A DNA stretch of 64,000 bases from Thalassotalea sediminis (GTDB taxonomy: Bacteria; Pseudomonadota; Gammaproteobacteria; Enterobacterales; Alteromonadaceae), in contig NZ_AP027361.1 in NCBI RefSeq assembly GCF_030295915.1, forward strand, positions 248,001 through 312,000, given 5' to 3'. The position numbers and the translations under genes were made by a program. The stretch's first letter is position 1; the number at the start of each line of letters is the position of its first letter. The notes below the pieces were generated by a model, which saw only the letters and a program-made list of their open reading frames with translations, searched no databases and was not told the origin of the DNA. Positions 48,364 to 58,508 of the stretch are shown here, in pieces.

Positions 48364-49191
48364 CTACTGATATTCTTTTTCTAAACCAAACTCGGTAAAG
48401 GTTAATTTTTGACTCAGCGTGGTGTCTTTGATCAAGCGGCTATTTGCTAACATTTCTTTGGTAACATATCCGCGTGGATGATCTAAGTGAACGCAAATTG
48501 CACTATACCTAATTTGTTTTGCTTTGATACCTTTGTGTTTCAATCGATAACCGAGCTCACAGTCTTGACCACCATATTGCATTCTTTCGTCGAAGCCATT
48601 TACGCTCTCAATATCTGACTTCCAACCTGAAGCGTTATGCCCGTTCCAAGTTCGTCGCGTAGGCGTTATTGCATTCAAAATCTTTGCAGTAGCTTTTGTT
48701 GCTTTCAATTTAGCCAGTTTGTGCGTTTTCTTTAAACCATTGTTTAAAAGCCACTCTGGAGAAAACGCTTTACCTGAAATGATATCTTGCACACAAATGG
48801 TGTTACTCGTTTTTAGCGGCAATTTAAAATAGCCGCCCGAAAGAAAATAACCCGGCTCTGCATATTTACGATGAACCGAAACGAAATCATTTCTTGGAAT
48901 ACAATCACCATCAGTAAAAATAACATAATCACCTTTAGCTACTTTTAAGGCTTTGTTCATTATTTTACATTTTTGAAATCCGTTATCCTTTTGCCAAACA
49001 TGTGAAATAGGGAGCTGGGTTTTTTCACTAAAACAATTAATGGCGTTTCTCGTATCAATGGTAGAACCATCATCTGCGACTATTACTTCAAAGTTTCTAT
49101 CGGTTTGACAGTGAAATCCTGTTAATACTTTATTTAACCATTTAACAGAGTTATATGTGGTAAAAATGACACTTATGAGGCCTGTATACAT
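48364..49191 (-). CDS. Family 2 glycosyltransferase inserted between rpsQ and rplN
   Basis: A 275-residue GT-A enzyme that transfers a sugar from a nucleotide donor. ISVIFTTYNSVKWLNKVL opens the fold, with VIVADDGST and the metal-binding TDGDC near residue 93. The C-terminal GFDERMQYGGQDCELGYRLKHKGIKAK fits the galactosyltransferase-type end domain found in this group. Acceptor unknown, possibly a surface polysaccharide or LPS core. I chose the ATG at 49191 with AGAGA upstream; a longer frame to 49245 adds an atypical start. It is inverted inside the ribosomal gene cluster, so it is an inserted gene with its own control. Confidence 0.85.
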   Translation of the reverse strand: MYTGLISVIFTTYNSVKWLNKVLTGFHCQTDRNFEVIVADDGSTIDTRNAINCFSEKTQLPISHVWQKDNGFQKCKIMNKALKVAKGDYVIFTDGDCIPRNDFVSVHRKYAEPGYFLSGGYFKLPLKTSNTICVQDIISGKAFSPEWLLNNGLKKTHKLAKLKATKATAKILNAITPTRRTWNGHNASGWKSDIESVNGFDERMQYGGQDCELGYRLKHKGIKAKQIRYSAICVHLDHPRGYVTKEMLANSRLIKDTTLSQKLTFTEFGLEKEYQ

Positions 49192-49377
49192 AGTATTTAT
49201 CTCTGAATTTGCGTAGTAAGCTATTTTCAGAAGATTAGATAACAACTATATGAACCTTTCTTTAAAAGTTTGTGTCGCTGTTTTAAACCAAGTTCGTTTT
49301 ACTATCACAGTAACTTACAAAGGCGATTTAATCAGTTTGCAATATAACGCGTGTATCCTGACTACCGAAATAATACG

Positions 49378-49620
49378 ATGAAGCCCAACATTATTATATC
49401 TTTTGGCGAAGATAACTATTCTCTATTTAAAACGCTAAAGTTGTTATGGAATATATAGCAAGTGTATTTAATCACCAAATGGACTTACGATATCGATATT
49501 TCTGTTATCAAGGTGCTTATGAGTCACCAGAGTAGGGCGCATACTAGTCGTGAATTGCGCATGATAGTAGATGACAAAATTTATTACTTGCTAGATGAAA
49601 TAAAACTATTAACTCAATAA
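49378..49620 (+). pseudogene. Possible small disrupted reading frame upstream of rplN
   Basis: A frame starting MKPNIIISFGEDNYSLF at ATG 49378 meets TAG at 49456-49458, then stays open in the same frame to the TAA at 49618-49620, for about 80 codons in all. The second part could start at GTG 49462 (53 aa) or ATG 49519 (33 aa, with AAGG five bases before). No family recognised; either a decayed gene or chance. Confidence 0.25.
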
Positions 49621-49795
49621 GTACGCCAACCCCTTGTATAATTTTTATTTCAACCCAATACAGTATGGAGTTATTCGTTTTCAGTGTTTCTTTTATAATT
49701 TGTGGTCTTGCTGAATTCTGTACATAAATCTGAACAAATATATTCAACACTTTAAATATTGTTCATTTAAAGTACCAATTTTAAAAAAGTGGTGT

Positions 49796-49801
49796 TATAA
49801 T
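49796..49801 (+). promoter_or_regulatory. -10 box of the spc operon promoter
   Basis: A perfect TATAAT is followed by CTCGCGCCCTCC, a G/C-rich discriminator that shares CGCCCTCC with the S10 promoter. No good -35 is visible. It lies about 90 bp before rplN. The rest of 49246-49795 holds no convincing gene apart from the broken frame noted. Confidence 0.6.
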
Positions 49802-49889
49802 CTCGCGCCCTCCGAATAACGGATGGGTTTTAAAGGCAGTGACGGGTCAAATTTCTGGCCTTGAATTTAATAACAGCGGAGCACATAAA

Positions 49890-50258
49890 ATGATCCAAAT
49901 GCAAACACAGCTAGACGTTGCTGATAACAGTGGCGCTCGACGCGTGCAATGTATTAAGGTCCTTGGTGGCTCGCACCGTCGCTATGCACGCATAGGTGAC
50001 GTCATCAAAGTAGCAGTGAAGGAAGCAATTCCTCGCGGTAAAGTGAAAAAAGGTGATGTACTGAATGCGGTAGTGGTGCGCACTAAAAAGGGCGTTCGTC
50101 GCCAGGATGGCTCAGCCATTCGCTTTGACGGCAACGCGGCTGTAATGCTTAATGCAAACTTACAGCCAATTGGTACTCGTATTTTCGGGCCGGTAACACG
50201 TGAATTAAGAACTGAAAAGTTCATGAAAATCGTGTCACTTGCACCAGAAGTACTATAA
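49890..50258 (+). CDS. rplN: 50S ribosomal protein L14
   Basis: A 122-residue L14 (123 in E. coli) at the subunit interface. The ATG at 49890, nine bases after GGAG, gives [27 protein letters not shown], the standard start; an open extension to 49839 is rejected. [13 protein letters not shown] is the conserved C-terminal part. First gene of the spc operon. Confidence 0.99.
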   Translation: MIQMQTQLDVADNSGARRVQCIKVLGGSHRRYARIGDVIKVAVKEAIPRGKVKKGDVLNAVVVRTKKGVRRQDGSAIRFDGNAAVMLNANLQPIGTRIFGPVTRELRTEKFMKIVSLAPEVL

Positions 50259-50270
50259 GGAGTCACGATA

Positions 50271-50585
50271 ATGGCAAATAAGATTCGTCGTGATGATGAA
50301 GTAATCGTACTTGCAGGTAAAGACAAGGGCAAAACTGGTAAAGTTACTAAAGTTCTTGTTGAAGACAGCAAAGTATTTGTAGAAGGTGTTAACTTAGTTA
50401 AGAAGCATCAGAAGCCTGTACCTCAGTTACAGCAAGCTGGTGGCATCGTAGAAAAAGAAGCACCTATTCACGTATCTAATGTTGCGATCGTAAACCCTGC
50501 TACAGGCAAGGCAGATCGTGTTGGTTTTAGAATTGAAGACGGCAAAAAAGTTCGTTTCTTCAAATCTAATAACGAATTAGTTTAA
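50271..50585 (+). CDS. rplX: 50S ribosomal protein L24
   Basis: A 104-residue L24 (104 in E. coli), an early assembly initiator. The KOW motif [21 protein letters not shown] is near the N terminus, followed by [10 protein letters not shown]. It lies 12 bp after rplN. Confidence 0.99.
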   Translation: MANKIRRDDEVIVLAGKDKGKTGKVTKVLVEDSKVFVEGVNLVKKHQKPVPQLQQAGGIVEKEAPIHVSNVAIVNPATGKADRVGFRIEDGKKVRFFKSNNELV

Positions 50586-50603
50586 TTTTAATTGGAGTAA
50601 ACG

Positions 50604-51143
50604 ATGGCGAAACTGCATGATTTTTACAAAGATACAGTTGTAGCTGAACTTCAAAAGAAGTTTGATTACAAAAGTGTCATGCAAGTCCCTCGGATTGAAA
50701 AGATCACCCTAAACATGGGTGTTGGTGAAGCAATTGCCGATAAAAAGGTTTTAGAAGCTGCCACAAATGATCTTACTGCAATCTCAGGTCAAAAGCCTCT
50801 GATCACTAAAGCACGCAAATCAGTTGCTGGCTTTAAGATCCGTGAAGGCTATCCTATTGGCGCAAAAGTAACTTTACGCGGCGAAAGAATGTGGGAATTT
50901 TTAGAGCGCTTAATCTCTATCTCAGTTCCTCGTATCCGTGATTTCCGTGGCTTGAACCCTAAATCGTTCGATGGTCGTGGTAATTATAGCATGGGCGTGA
51001 AAGAGCAAATCATCTTCCCAGAAATCGATTATGATAAAATCGATAAGATTCGTGGTATGGATATTACTATCACTACTACTGCGCAATCTAACGAAGAAGG
51101 TCATGCTTTGCTGACTGCCTTTAACTTTCCGTTCAAGAAATAA
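50604..51143 (+). CDS. rplE: 50S ribosomal protein L5
   Basis: A 179-residue L5 (179 in E. coli), the 5S RNA binder that also contacts P-site t[35 protein letters not shown] and [30 protein letters not shown] are conserved. Confidence 0.99.
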   Translation: MAKLHDFYKDTVVAELQKKFDYKSVMQVPRIEKITLNMGVGEAIADKKVLEAATNDLTAISGQKPLITKARKSVAGFKIREGYPIGAKVTLRGERMWEFLERLISISVPRIRDFRGLNPKSFDGRGNYSMGVKEQIIFPEIDYDKIDKIRGMDITITTTAQSNEEGHALLTAFNFPFKK

Positions 51144-51154
51144 GGTGTAGAGTT

Positions 51155-51460
51155 ATGGCTAAATCGTCAATGAAAGCTCGTGAAGCAAAACGCACTAAAC
51201 TAGTTGCAAAGTACGCTGAAAAGCGTCGTGCTTTAAAAGAAATCATCTCAAGTGTTAATTCTTCTGAAGAAGAGCGCTGGGATGCCGTTTTAAAACTTCA
51301 AACTTTACCACGTGACTCAAGTTCTGCACGTCAACGTAATCGTTGTAACGTAACGGGTCGCCCACATGGTTACTTACGTAAGTTCGGCCTTAGCCGTATT
51401 CAATTACGTGAGCACATGATGCGCGGTGAAGTTCCTGGTCTTAAGAAAGCTAGTTGGTAA
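51155..51460 (+). CDS. rpsN: 30S ribosomal protein S14 (zinc-free type)
   Basis: A 101-residue S14 (101 in E. coli), long form without the CxxC zinc ribbon. [38 protein letters not shown] and [25 protein letters not shown] are typical. Confidence 0.99.
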   Translation: MAKSSMKAREAKRTKLVAKYAEKRRALKEIISSVNSSEEERWDAVLKLQTLPRDSSSARQRNRCNVTGRPHGYLRKFGLSRIQLREHMMRGEVPGLKKASW

Positions 51461-51479
51461 TTCACGGGAGTAAATGGTT

Positions 51480-51869
51480 ATGATGACTGATCCTATCGCG
51501 GACATGTTTACACGCATCCGCAACGGTCAATCTGCAGAAAAGACTGCAGTAGTAATGCCATCTTCTAAGCTAAAAGTTGCTATTGCTAACTTGCTTAAAG
51601 AAGAAGGTTTTATTTCAGATTTCTCAGTATCAGGTGATGTAAAGCCAGATTTAACTGTTGAGTTGAAATATTTTGAAGGTAAAGAAGTAATCGAAACAAT
51701 TAAACGTGTTTCTCGTCCTGGTTTACGTGTATATAAGGGTGCTCAAGAGCTTCCTAAAGTACTTGCAGGTATGGGTATCGCAATCGTTTCTACTTCTAAA
51801 GGTTTGATGGCTGATCGCGACGCTCGCAAAGCGGGTCTAGGCGGTGAAATCATCGGTATCGTAGCGTAA
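51480..51869 (+). CDS. rpsH: 30S ribosomal protein S8
   Basis: A 129-residue S8 (130 in E. coli), a primary 16S binder that also represses the spc operon in E. coli by binding mRNA near rplE. The start is ambiguous: ATG codons at 51474, 51480 and 51483 follow GGGAG by 3, 9 and 12 bases; 51480 has the best spacing. [14 protein letters not shown] and [22 protein letters not shown] are conserved. Confidence 0.97.
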   Translation: MMTDPIADMFTRIRNGQSAEKTAVVMPSSKLKVAIANLLKEEGFISDFSVSGDVKPDLTVELKYFEGKEVIETIKRVSRPGLRVYKGAQELPKVLAGMGIAIVSTSKGLMADRDARKAGLGGEIIGIVA

Positions 51870-51880
51870 GGAGCAAAAAA

Positions 51881-52414
51881 ATGTCTCGTGTTGCAAAAGC
51901 ACCTGTCGAAGTTCCTGCTGGCGTTACCGTAACGTTATCAGGCCAAGACATCACAGTTAAAGGTCCAGTTGGCGAACTAACTGCTACTGTTCACAGTCTT
52001 GTTAAAGTTTCTCAAGAAGAAAACTCTATCAACACTGAAGTAACAGAAGATAGCAAAGCTGCTTGGATGCAAGCCGGTACTGCTCGTGCAAACATCAACA
52101 ACATGGTTGTTGGCGCTAGCAAAGGTTTTGAGAAGAAATTAATTCTTAACGGTGTTGGTTACCGTGCAAAAGCTGCTGGTAAAGTGTTAAACCTTTCTTT
52201 AGGTTTTTCTCACCCAGTAGATCATGCAATCCCTGAAGGGGTTACATGTGAAACTCCTAGCCAGACTGAAGTTGTACTTAAAAGTGCTAACAAACAGTTG
52301 GTTGGTCAAGTTGCTGCGAACATTCGTGCATACCGTAAGCCTGAGCCTTATAAAGGTAAAGGTATTCGTTATAGCGACGAATATGTACGCCGTAAAGAAG
52401 CTAAGAAGAAGTAG
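51881..52414 (+). CDS. rplF: 50S ribosomal protein L6
   Basis: A 177-residue L6 (177 in E. coli), made of two similar domains near the factor-binding site. [19 protein letters not shown] and the signature [24 protein letters not shown] are present. Confidence 0.99.
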   Translation: MSRVAKAPVEVPAGVTVTLSGQDITVKGPVGELTATVHSLVKVSQEENSINTEVTEDSKAAWMQAGTARANINNMVVGASKGFEKKLILNGVGYRAKAAGKVLNLSLGFSHPVDHAIPEGVTCETPSQTEVVLKSANKQLVGQVAANIRAYRKPEPYKGKGIRYSDEYVRRKEAKKK

Positions 52415-52423
52415 GGTAATACG

Positions 52424-52777
52424 ATGGATAAGAAAACATCTCGTTTACGCCGTGCAAAACGTGCACGTGCAAAAATCAGCGAGTTGGGTGCGAATCGTTT
52501 AGTCGTTCACCGTACTCCTCGCCATATTTACGCGCAACTTATCGCTCCAACTGGTTCTGAAGTTTTAGCATCAGCTTCAACTTTAGATAAAGAAGTGAAA
52601 GCACAAGTTGAAAAAACAGGTAACATTGCTGCAGCAGAAGCTGTTGGCAAAGCAATCGCAGAACGTGCAAAAGCTAAAGGCGTAGAGTCAGTAGCATTTG
52701 ATCGTTCAGGTTTCCGTTACCACGGTCGCGTGAAAGCGTTAGCTGAAGCAGCTCGTGAAGCTGGCCTTCAGTTCTAG
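52424..52777 (+). CDS. rplR: 50S ribosomal protein L18
   Basis: A 117-residue L18 (117 in E. coli), which binds 5S RNA with L5 and L25. The Arg/Lys-rich N terminus and the C-terminal [26 protein letters not shown] are conserved. Confidence 0.99.
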   Translation: MDKKTSRLRRAKRARAKISELGANRLVVHRTPRHIYAQLIAPTGSEVLASASTLDKEVKAQVEKTGNIAAAEAVGKAIAERAKAKGVESVAFDRSGFRYHGRVKALAEAAREAGLQF

Positions 52778-52786
52778 GAGTTGATG

Positions 52787-53290
52787 ATGGCTAATGTAGA
52801 AAACACACAACAAAGTGATTTAGCTGAAAAATTGATTGCTGTTAACCGCGTTTCAAAAGTGGTTAAAGGTGGTCGTATATTCAGTTTCACAGCACTAACA
52901 GTAGTTGGTGATGGTAATGGCCGCGTTGGTTTTGGTTACGGTAAAGCACGTGAAGTGCCTGCTGCAATCCAAAAAGCAATGGAAAAGGCTCGTCGTAACT
53001 TAGTAACGATTGACTTGAAGGGTACTACTCTTCAACACCCTATCAAGGGTCGTCATTCAGGTTCTAAGGTTTACATGCAACCTGCGTCTGAAGGTACAGG
53101 TATCATCGCCGGTGGCGCGATGCGTGCAGTACTAGAAGTTGCAGGCGTACAGAACGTATTGTCTAAAGCATACGGTTCTACTAACCCAATCAACGTAGTA
53201 CGTGCTACTGTTTCAGCGCTAGCGAATATGAAATCGCCAGCATCTGTTGCAGCTAAGCGTGGTAAGAGCGTTGAAGAGATCTTGGGGTAA
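52787..53290 (+). CDS. rpsE: 30S ribosomal protein S5
   Basis: A 167-residue S5 (167 in E. coli) at the mRNA entry and decoding region. The ATG at 52787 is six bases from AGGAG and is preferred over ATG 52784 and TTG 52781. [34 protein letters not shown] and the spectinomycin-loop region are conserved. Confidence 0.98.
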   Translation: MANVENTQQSDLAEKLIAVNRVSKVVKGGRIFSFTALTVVGDGNGRVGFGYGKAREVPAAIQKAMEKARRNLVTIDLKGTTLQHPIKGRHSGSKVYMQPASEGTGIIAGGAMRAVLEVAGVQNVLSKAYGSTNPINVVRATVSALANMKSPASVAAKRGKSVEEILG

Positions 53291-53295
53291 TTACC

Positions 53296-53475
53296 ATGGC
53301 TAAAACAGTTAAAGTAACTCAAGTAAAAAGTTCTATCGGTCGTTTACCGAAGCATAGAGCTACATTAAAAGGTCTTGGTTTACGTCGTATCAATCATACA
53401 GTTGAGTTAGAAGATACTCCTTCTGTACGTGGTATGATCAATCAAGTACATTATATGATTAAGGTGGAGGATTAA
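53296..53475 (+). CDS. rpmD: 50S ribosomal protein L30
   Basis: A short gene of 59 codons (59 in E. coli) between rpsE and rplO. The product starts [20 protein letters not shown], with [25 protein letters not shown] following, the classic L30 pattern. The ribosome site GGGG lies eight to nine bases upstream, overlapping the end of rpsE. Confidence 0.98.
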   Translation: MAKTVKVTQVKSSIGRLPKHRATLKGLGLRRINHTVELEDTPSVRGMINQVHYMIKVED

Positions 53476-53477
53476 TA

Positions 53478-53912
53478 ATGCATTTAAATACTTTATCTCC
53501 TGCACCAGGCGCTAAGTCAGCCAAGAAACGCGTTGGTCGTGGTATTGGTTCAGGCTTAGGTAAAACAGCTGGTCGCGGTCACAAAGGTCAGAAGTCACGT
53601 TCTGGCGGTGGTGTACGTCCAGGTTTTGAAGGTGGTCAAATGCCTTTGAAACAACGTTTACCAAAGTTTGGTTTTACATCTCGCAAAGCATTAGTACATG
53701 CAGAAGTTCGTTTACACGAATTGAACAACGTTGATGCTGAAGTTGTAGATATTTATGCGCTTAAAAATGCAAACTTAATCACACGTAATATTGAAACAGT
53801 TAAGATTATGCTTTCGGGTGAAATCACAAAACCTGTAACAATTCGTGGTTTAGGTGTTACTAAAGGTGCTCGTGCAGCTATTGAAGCTGCTGGTGGCAAG
53901 ATCGAGGAATAA
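53478..53912 (+). CDS. rplO: 50S ribosomal protein L15
   Basis: A 144-residue L15 (144 in E. coli), a late assembly protein. [41 protein letters not shown] and the [17 protein letters not shown] segment are canonical. It begins 2 bp after rpmD with GGAGG inside the rpmD end. Confidence 0.99.
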   Translation: MHLNTLSPAPGAKSAKKRVGRGIGSGLGKTAGRGHKGQKSRSGGGVRPGFEGGQMPLKQRLPKFGFTSRKALVHAEVRLHELNNVDAEVVDIYALKNANLITRNIETVKIMLSGEITKPVTIRGLGVTKGARAAIEAAGGKIEE

Positions 53913-53920
53913 TACAGGTT

Positions 53921-55246
53921 ATGGCTACACCAGGAATGGATAACAAAGGCTCAGGCGGTTTGTCTGAACTGAAACAAAGATTATGGTTCGTATTATTAGC
54001 ACTTATTGTGTTTAGACTAGGATCATTTGTGCCAATCCCTGGTATTGACGCCGCTGTATTAGCTCAGTTGTTTGAACAACAAAAGGGCACCATCGTAGAG
54101 ATGTTTAACATGTTCTCTGGTGGTGCACTTGAGCGTGCCTCTGTATTGGCTCTAGGAATTATGCCTTATATTTCTGCTTCGATTATTATGCAGTTGTTAA
54201 CGGTGATTCACCCGACAATGGCTGAACTTAAGAAAGAAGGTGAAGCAGGGCGTAGAAAAATTAGCCAATACACGCGCTACGGTACTTTAGTACTTGCAAC
54301 AGTACAATCAATAGCGATAGCAAAAAGCTTACCGGGAATGATGCCTGGTTTAGTTATGGATGCAGGGTTTGGTTTTTACTTTACCGCTGTTGTATCGTTA
54401 GTCACTGGTACCATGTTTTTAATGTGGTTAGGTGAACAAATCACTGAGCGAGGAATCGGAAACGGTATCTCTATTTTGATTTTTGCTGGTATTGTTGCTG
54501 GTATGCCATCGGCTGTAGGTCAAACTGCTGAAATGGCGCGTCAAGGTGAAATTAACATTTTAGTATTATTACTAATTGCAGTAATTGTTTTTGCGGTTAC
54601 ATTTTTCGTTGTTTTTGTTGAACGTGGTCAACGTCGTATCGTTGTTAACTACGCAAAACGCCAACAAGGTAGAAAAGTGTTTGCTGCACAAAGTACACAT
54701 TTACCACTAAAAGTGAATATGGCTGGTGTAATACCACCAATCTTTGCTTCTAGTATTTTGCTTTTCCCTGGCTCCATTGCGAGCTGGTTTGGACAAGGTG
54801 AAGGTATGATAGCGGACGTATTGCAGGAGTTATCAATTGCGATTTCTCCAGGTCAACCGCTATATGTAATGTTACTAGCTACTGCTATAATATTTTTCTG
54901 TTTCTTTTACACGGCATTGGTATTTAATCCGCGTGAAACCGCAGATAACCTGAAAAAATCTGGTGCGTTTATTCCTGGGATTCGTCCTGGTGAGCAAACG
55001 TCAAAATATATTGATAAAGTAATGACACGCTTAACCTTAACGGGTGCGCTATACATTACGTTTATCTGTTTGGTTCCTGAGTTTATGATGATCGCATGGG
55101 ATGTACAGTTTTACTTCGGTGGAACATCGTTACTGATCATTGTTGTTGTTATCATGGACTTTATGGCTCAAGTACAAACGCATTTGATGTCTCATCAATA
55201 TGACAATGTACTTAAGAAGGCGAATCTTAAAGGCTACGGCCGATAA
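53921..55246 (+). CDS. secY: Preprotein translocase channel subunit SecY
   Basis: A 441-residue SecY (443 in E. coli) with ten membrane helices that forms the protein-conducting channel with SecE and SecG. The first helix ([22 protein letters not shown]), the plug region with [32 protein letters not shown], the cytoplasmic loop [24 protein letters not shown] and the fifth cytoplasmic loop [24 protein letters not shown] (SecA and ribosome contact) are all conserved. It is in its standard place between rplO and rpmJ. Confidence 0.99.
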   Translation: MATPGMDNKGSGGLSELKQRLWFVLLALIVFRLGSFVPIPGIDAAVLAQLFEQQKGTIVEMFNMFSGGALERASVLALGIMPYISASIIMQLLTVIHPTMAELKKEGEAGRRKISQYTRYGTLVLATVQSIAIAKSLPGMMPGLVMDAGFGFYFTAVVSLVTGTMFLMWLGEQITERGIGNGISILIFAGIVAGMPSAVGQTAEMARQGEINILVLLLIAVIVFAVTFFVVFVERGQRRIVVNYAKRQQGRKVFAAQSTHLPLKVNMAGVIPPIFASSILLFPGSIASWFGQGEGMIADVLQELSIAISPGQPLYVMLLATAIIFFCFFYTALVFNPRETADNLKKSGAFIPGIRPGEQTSKYIDKVMTRLTLTGALYITFICLVPEFMMIAWDVQFYFGGTSLLIIVVVIMDFMAQVQTHLMSHQYDNVLKKANLKGYGR

Positions 55247-55276
55247 GTTTGCTGACGTTAATTAACGGAGTAGAAA

Positions 55277-55393
55277 ATGAAAGTTCGTGCATCCGTAAAA
55301 AAGATTTGCCGTAACTGCAAAGTTGTTAAACGTGCTGGTGTTGTTCGAGTAATTTGCAAGACCGACCCTAAGCATAAACAACGCCAAGGTTAA
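55277..55393 (+). CDS. rpmJ: 50S ribosomal protein L36 (zinc-binding type)
   Basis: A 38-codon gene between secY and rps[20 protein letters not shown] is the standard start, and Cys11, Cys14, Cys27 and His33 form the zinc ribbon, so this is the zinc-dependent form. GGAG precedes the ATG by seven bases. Confidence 0.98.
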   Translation: MKVRASVKKICRNCKVVKRAGVVRVICKTDPKHKQRQG

Positions 55394-55401
55394 TCTTTTT
55401 G

Positions 55402-55440
55402 AAGTGTCATTGAATTTACGATTTAATGACACTTTAATTT
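55402..55440 (+). terminator. Stem-loop between rpmJ and rpsM
   Basis: AAGTGTCATT (55402-55411) pairs perfectly with AATGACACTT (55425-55434), followed by TAATTT. It is a weak terminator or attenuator at the spc/alpha operon boundary. The 80 bases after it form the alpha leader, where S4 binds a pseudoknot in E. coli. Confidence 0.6.
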
Positions 55441-55518
55441 GCAAAAGATGGGCGGGTTGAGTATCCTAACGGGCTTTTCAACCTGTGGTTATTAATTTTA
55501 AATATAGGAGATGTGTTA

Positions 55519-55875
55519 GTGGCCCGTATCGCTGGCATTAACATCCCTGATCGTAAACATGCAGTAATTGCCCTTACTGCGATTTACGGTATCGGTTCAA
55601 CTCGTGCAAAAGCTATTTGTGCGGCAACTGGTATCGCAGAATCTACAAAGATCAGTGAATTAGACGAAGCACAAATCGATTTGCTTCGTGCAGAAGTGGA
55701 TAAGTTTACCGTTGAAGGTGACTTACGCCGTGAAGTTTCAATGAACATCAAACGTTTGATGGACCTAGGCTGTTTCCGTGGCATTCGCCACCGTCGTAGC
55801 CTTCCTCTACGTGGTCAGCGCACTAAAACAAATGCGCGTACCCGTAAAGGTCCTCGTAAACCTATTAAGAAGTAG
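55519..55875 (+). CDS. rpsM: 30S ribosomal protein S13
   Basis: A 118-residue S13 (118 in E. coli) forming head-body bridges. I chose GTG 55519, eight bases after AGGAG, because it gives the canonical [20 protein letters not shown]; a GTG six bases upstream is rejected. [29 protein letters not shown] is conserved. Confidence 0.98.
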   Translation: MARIAGINIPDRKHAVIALTAIYGIGSTRAKAICAATGIAESTKISELDEAQIDLLRAEVDKFTVEGDLRREVSMNIKRLMDLGCFRGIRHRRSLPLRGQRTKTNARTRKGPRKPIKK

Positions 55876-55889
55876 CGAGGGGATAGAAA

Positions 55890-56279
55890 ATGGCTAAAAC
55901 TCCAGTTCGTTCACGCAAACGCGTGAAAAAACAAGTTGCTGATGGCATGGCTCACATCCATGCATCTTTCAACAACACAATCGTAACTCTGACAGACCGT
56001 CAAGGTAATGCATTATCTTGGGCAACTGCAGGTGGTTCAGGTTTCCGTGGTTCACGTAAATCTACACCTTTTGCTGCACAAGTAGCTGCTGACCGTGCGG
56101 GTAAAGCTGCACAAGAGTTTGGGTTGAAGAATATTGAAGTGTTCGTTAAAGGTCCAGGTCCAGGTCGTGAATCTGCAATCCGTGCCTTAAATGCTGCTGG
56201 TTTTAAAATCACCAACATTACTGACGTAACACCTATTCCTCATAATGGTTGTCGTCCTCCTAAGAAACGTCGCGTTTAA
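55890..56279 (+). CDS. rpsK: 30S ribosomal protein S11
   Basis: A 129-residue S11 (129 in E. coli) on the platform near the E site. [35 protein letters not shown] and the C-terminal [14 protein letters not shown] are standard. Confidence 0.99.
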   Translation: MAKTPVRSRKRVKKQVADGMAHIHASFNNTIVTLTDRQGNALSWATAGGSGFRGSRKSTPFAAQVAADRAGKAAQEFGLKNIEVFVKGPGPGRESAIRALNAAGFKITNITDVTPIPHNGCRPPKKRRV

Positions 56280-56300
56280 TAGGATAGTTGGAGAAAGAAA

Positions 56301-56921
56301 ATGGCAAGATATTTAGGTCCTAAGTTAAAGCTTAGTCGCCGTGAAGGAACTGACTTGTTCCTTAAAAGCGGTGTTAGAGCAATTGACACTAAATGTAAAT
56401 TCGAAATGATCCCAGGTCAGCACGGCGCACGTCGCGGTCGTTTATCTGACTATGGTGTTCAGCTTCGTGAGAAACAAAAAGTACGTCGTATTTACGGCGT
56501 ATTAGAAAAACAATTCCGTAACTACTACAAAGAAGCTGCGCGTTTGAAAGGTAATACAGGTGAAAACTTGTTGCAACTTTTAGAAAAACGTTTAGACAAC
56601 GTTGTGTATCGTATGGGCTTTGCTAGTACTCGTGCAGAAGCGCGTCAATTAGTAAGTCATAAATCGATCGTAGTAAACGGTAAAGTTGTAAATATTCCAT
56701 CTTTCACTGTTAAAGCTGAAGACGTGGTTTCTGTTCGTGAAAAATCTAAAACTCAAGCGCGTATTATCGCTGCTTTAGAATTAGCTGAGCAACGTGAAAA
56801 GCCAGTCTGGGTTGAAGTAGATAATAAGAAAATGGAAGGCGTATTTAAACGTGTTCCTGATCGTTCAGATTTATCTGCTGAAATTAATGAACAGTTGATA
56901 GTAGAACTTTACTCTAAGTAA
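56301..56921 (+). CDS. rpsD: 30S ribosomal protein S4
   Basis: A 206-residue S4 (206 in E. coli), a primary 16S binder and, in E. coli, the repressor of the alpha operon. [23 protein letters not shown], the S4 domain [31 protein letters not shown] and the C-terminal ELYSK are conserved; the zinc motif is absent. Confidence 0.99.
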   Translation: MARYLGPKLKLSRREGTDLFLKSGVRAIDTKCKFEMIPGQHGARRGRLSDYGVQLREKQKVRRIYGVLEKQFRNYYKEAARLKGNTGENLLQLLEKRLDNVVYRMGFASTRAEARQLVSHKSIVVNGKVVNIPSFTVKAEDVVSVREKSKTQARIIAALELAEQREKPVWVEVDNKKMEGVFKRVPDRSDLSAEINEQLIVELYSK

Positions 56922-56945
56922 AGCTGAACTTTAAGAGAGGACATA

Positions 56946-57935
56946 ATGCAGGGTTCTGTAACCGAATTTCTAAGACCACGAATGGTAGACATTGAAACAG
57001 TTAGTGCTACCCGTTCTAAAGTTACTTTAGAACCACTTGAACGTGGTTTTGGTCACACTTTAGGTAATGCCTTACGTCGCATTTTATTATCTTCAATGCC
57101 GGGTTGTGCCGTAACTGAAGTAGAAATTGATGGCGTATTACATGAGTACAGTAGTAAAGAAGGTGTTCAAGAGGACATCATTGAAATACTGTTAAACCTT
57201 AAAGGACTAGCGATAGGTTTAGAAGGCAAAACTGAAGCAGTTCTTACCTTAACTAAGTCAGGTGAAGGCCCTGTTACGGCAGCTGATATACAACATGACG
57301 GTGATGTAACAATTTCAAATCCTGAACATGTTATTTGTCACCTTACAGGTGATGGTTCTATCAGTATGCGCATCAAAGTAGAGATGGGTCGTGGTTACGT
57401 TCCCGCTTCTACTCGTCGCGAAGCCGAAGATGAAGATCGTGCAATTGGTCGTTTGTTGGTTGATGCTTCTTTCAGCCCTGTTGTTCGTATTGCTTATGAT
57501 GTTGATTCTGCGCGTGTTGAACAACGCACAGATTTAGATAAATTAATCATAGACATGGAAACTAACGGAACGTTAGATCCAGAAGAAGCAATTCGTCGTG
57601 CTTCAACAATTCTTGCTGAACAGCTTGATGCTTTTGTTGAATTACGTGATGTAACAGAAGTTGAACCGAAAGAAGAGAAACCTCTTTTCGATCCAATTTT
57701 ACTTCGTCCAGTTGATGACCTCGAGCTTACTGTTCGTTCTGCGAACTGCTTAAAAGCAGAAGCGATTCAATATATTGGTGATTTAGTGCAGCGTGCAGAA
57801 GTCGAACTTCTTAAAACTCCTAATTTAGGTAAGAAGTCTCTGACTGAAATCAAAGACGTGTTAGCGTCTCGTGGCTTATCTCTAGGTATGCGCCTAGAAA
57901 ACTGGCCACCTGAAAGCATTGCTGATAACGACTAA
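56946..57935 (+). CDS. rpoA: RNA polymerase alpha subunit
   Basis: A 329-residue alpha subunit (329 in E. coli). The N-terminal domain (about 1-235) has the dimer and beta-contact segment [41 protein letters not shown]. The C-terminal domain (about 250-329) has [25 protein letters not shown] and [22 protein letters not shown], the surface that binds UP elements and activators. It lies in the alpha operon between rpsD and rplQ. Confidence 0.99.
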   Translation: MQGSVTEFLRPRMVDIETVSATRSKVTLEPLERGFGHTLGNALRRILLSSMPGCAVTEVEIDGVLHEYSSKEGVQEDIIEILLNLKGLAIGLEGKTEAVLTLTKSGEGPVTAADIQHDGDVTISNPEHVICHLTGDGSISMRIKVEMGRGYVPASTRREAEDEDRAIGRLLVDASFSPVVRIAYDVDSARVEQRTDLDKLIIDMETNGTLDPEEAIRRASTILAEQLDAFVELRDVTEVEPKEEKPLFDPILLRPVDDLELTVRSANCLKAEAIQYIGDLVQRAEVELLKTPNLGKKSLTEIKDVLASRGLSLGMRLENWPPESIADND

Positions 57936-57975
57936 GTCGGTCATCATTTTTATTAGTTGAGATAAGGATTAACTT

Positions 57976-58383
57976 ATGCGTCATCGTAAAAGCGGTCGCC
58001 AGTTAAACCGTAATAGCAGTCATCGCCAGGCGATGTTCCGCAATATGGCAAGTTCTTTAGTTAAACACGGTGTTATTAAAACGACAGTTGCTAAAGCTAA
58101 AGAATTACGTCGCGTTGTTGAGCCATTAATTACTTTGGCCAAAACCGACAGTGTAGCAAATCGTCGTTTAGCGTTTGCTCGTACACGTAATCAAGAAGTA
58201 GTAGGTTTATTATTCAGCGAACTTGGTCCTCGTTATCAAGAACGTCCAGGTGGTTATACTCGTATTTTAAAATGCGGTTACCGTACTGGTGATAAAGCGC
58301 CTATGGCTTATGTTGAGCTTGTTGATCGTCCAGCAGTTGAAGAAGTTGCTGAAGAGATTGAAGAAACAAGTGCAGAAGCTTAA
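57976..58383 (+). CDS. rplQ: 50S ribosomal protein L17
   Basis: A 135-residue L17 (127 in E. coli) next to the tunnel exit. [37 protein letters not shown] is canonical. The C terminus carries an extra acidic tail, [14 protein letters not shown], typical of marine relatives. It ends the alpha operon before a strong terminator. Confidence 0.99.
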   Translation: MRHRKSGRQLNRNSSHRQAMFRNMASSLVKHGVIKTTVAKAKELRRVVEPLITLAKTDSVANRRLAFARTRNQEVVGLLFSELGPRYQERPGGYTRILKCGYRTGDKAPMAYVELVDRPAVEEVAEEIEETSAEA

Positions 58384-58400
58384 TTAATTAAGCTTTAGAG

Positions 58401-58431
58401 AAAAAAGCGAGGCTATGCCTCGCTTTTTTGT
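58401..58431 (+). terminator. Terminator of the alpha operon
   Basis: A 13-bp perfect stem (AAAAAAGCGAGGC with GCCTCGCTTTTTT) has a 3-nt loop and lies 17 bp after rplQ. Confidence 0.95.
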
Positions 58432-58508
58432 TTTCTATCTCCCTAACAGTTGATCTTATCTTAAATTATCCGTATAACTTTTAGCTCATTCATTTTTCGG
58501 TTTAATTT

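Noticed and set aside
49544..49750. A 68-codon minus-strand frame in the gap before rplN
   Set aside because: No ribosome site, low-complexity hydrophobic mix, and it overlaps the more plausible plus-strand remnant and the spc promoter side.
49839..49889. Longer start for rplN
   Set aside because: The extension includes the leader and is not part of L14; ATG 49890 has GGAG at good spacing.
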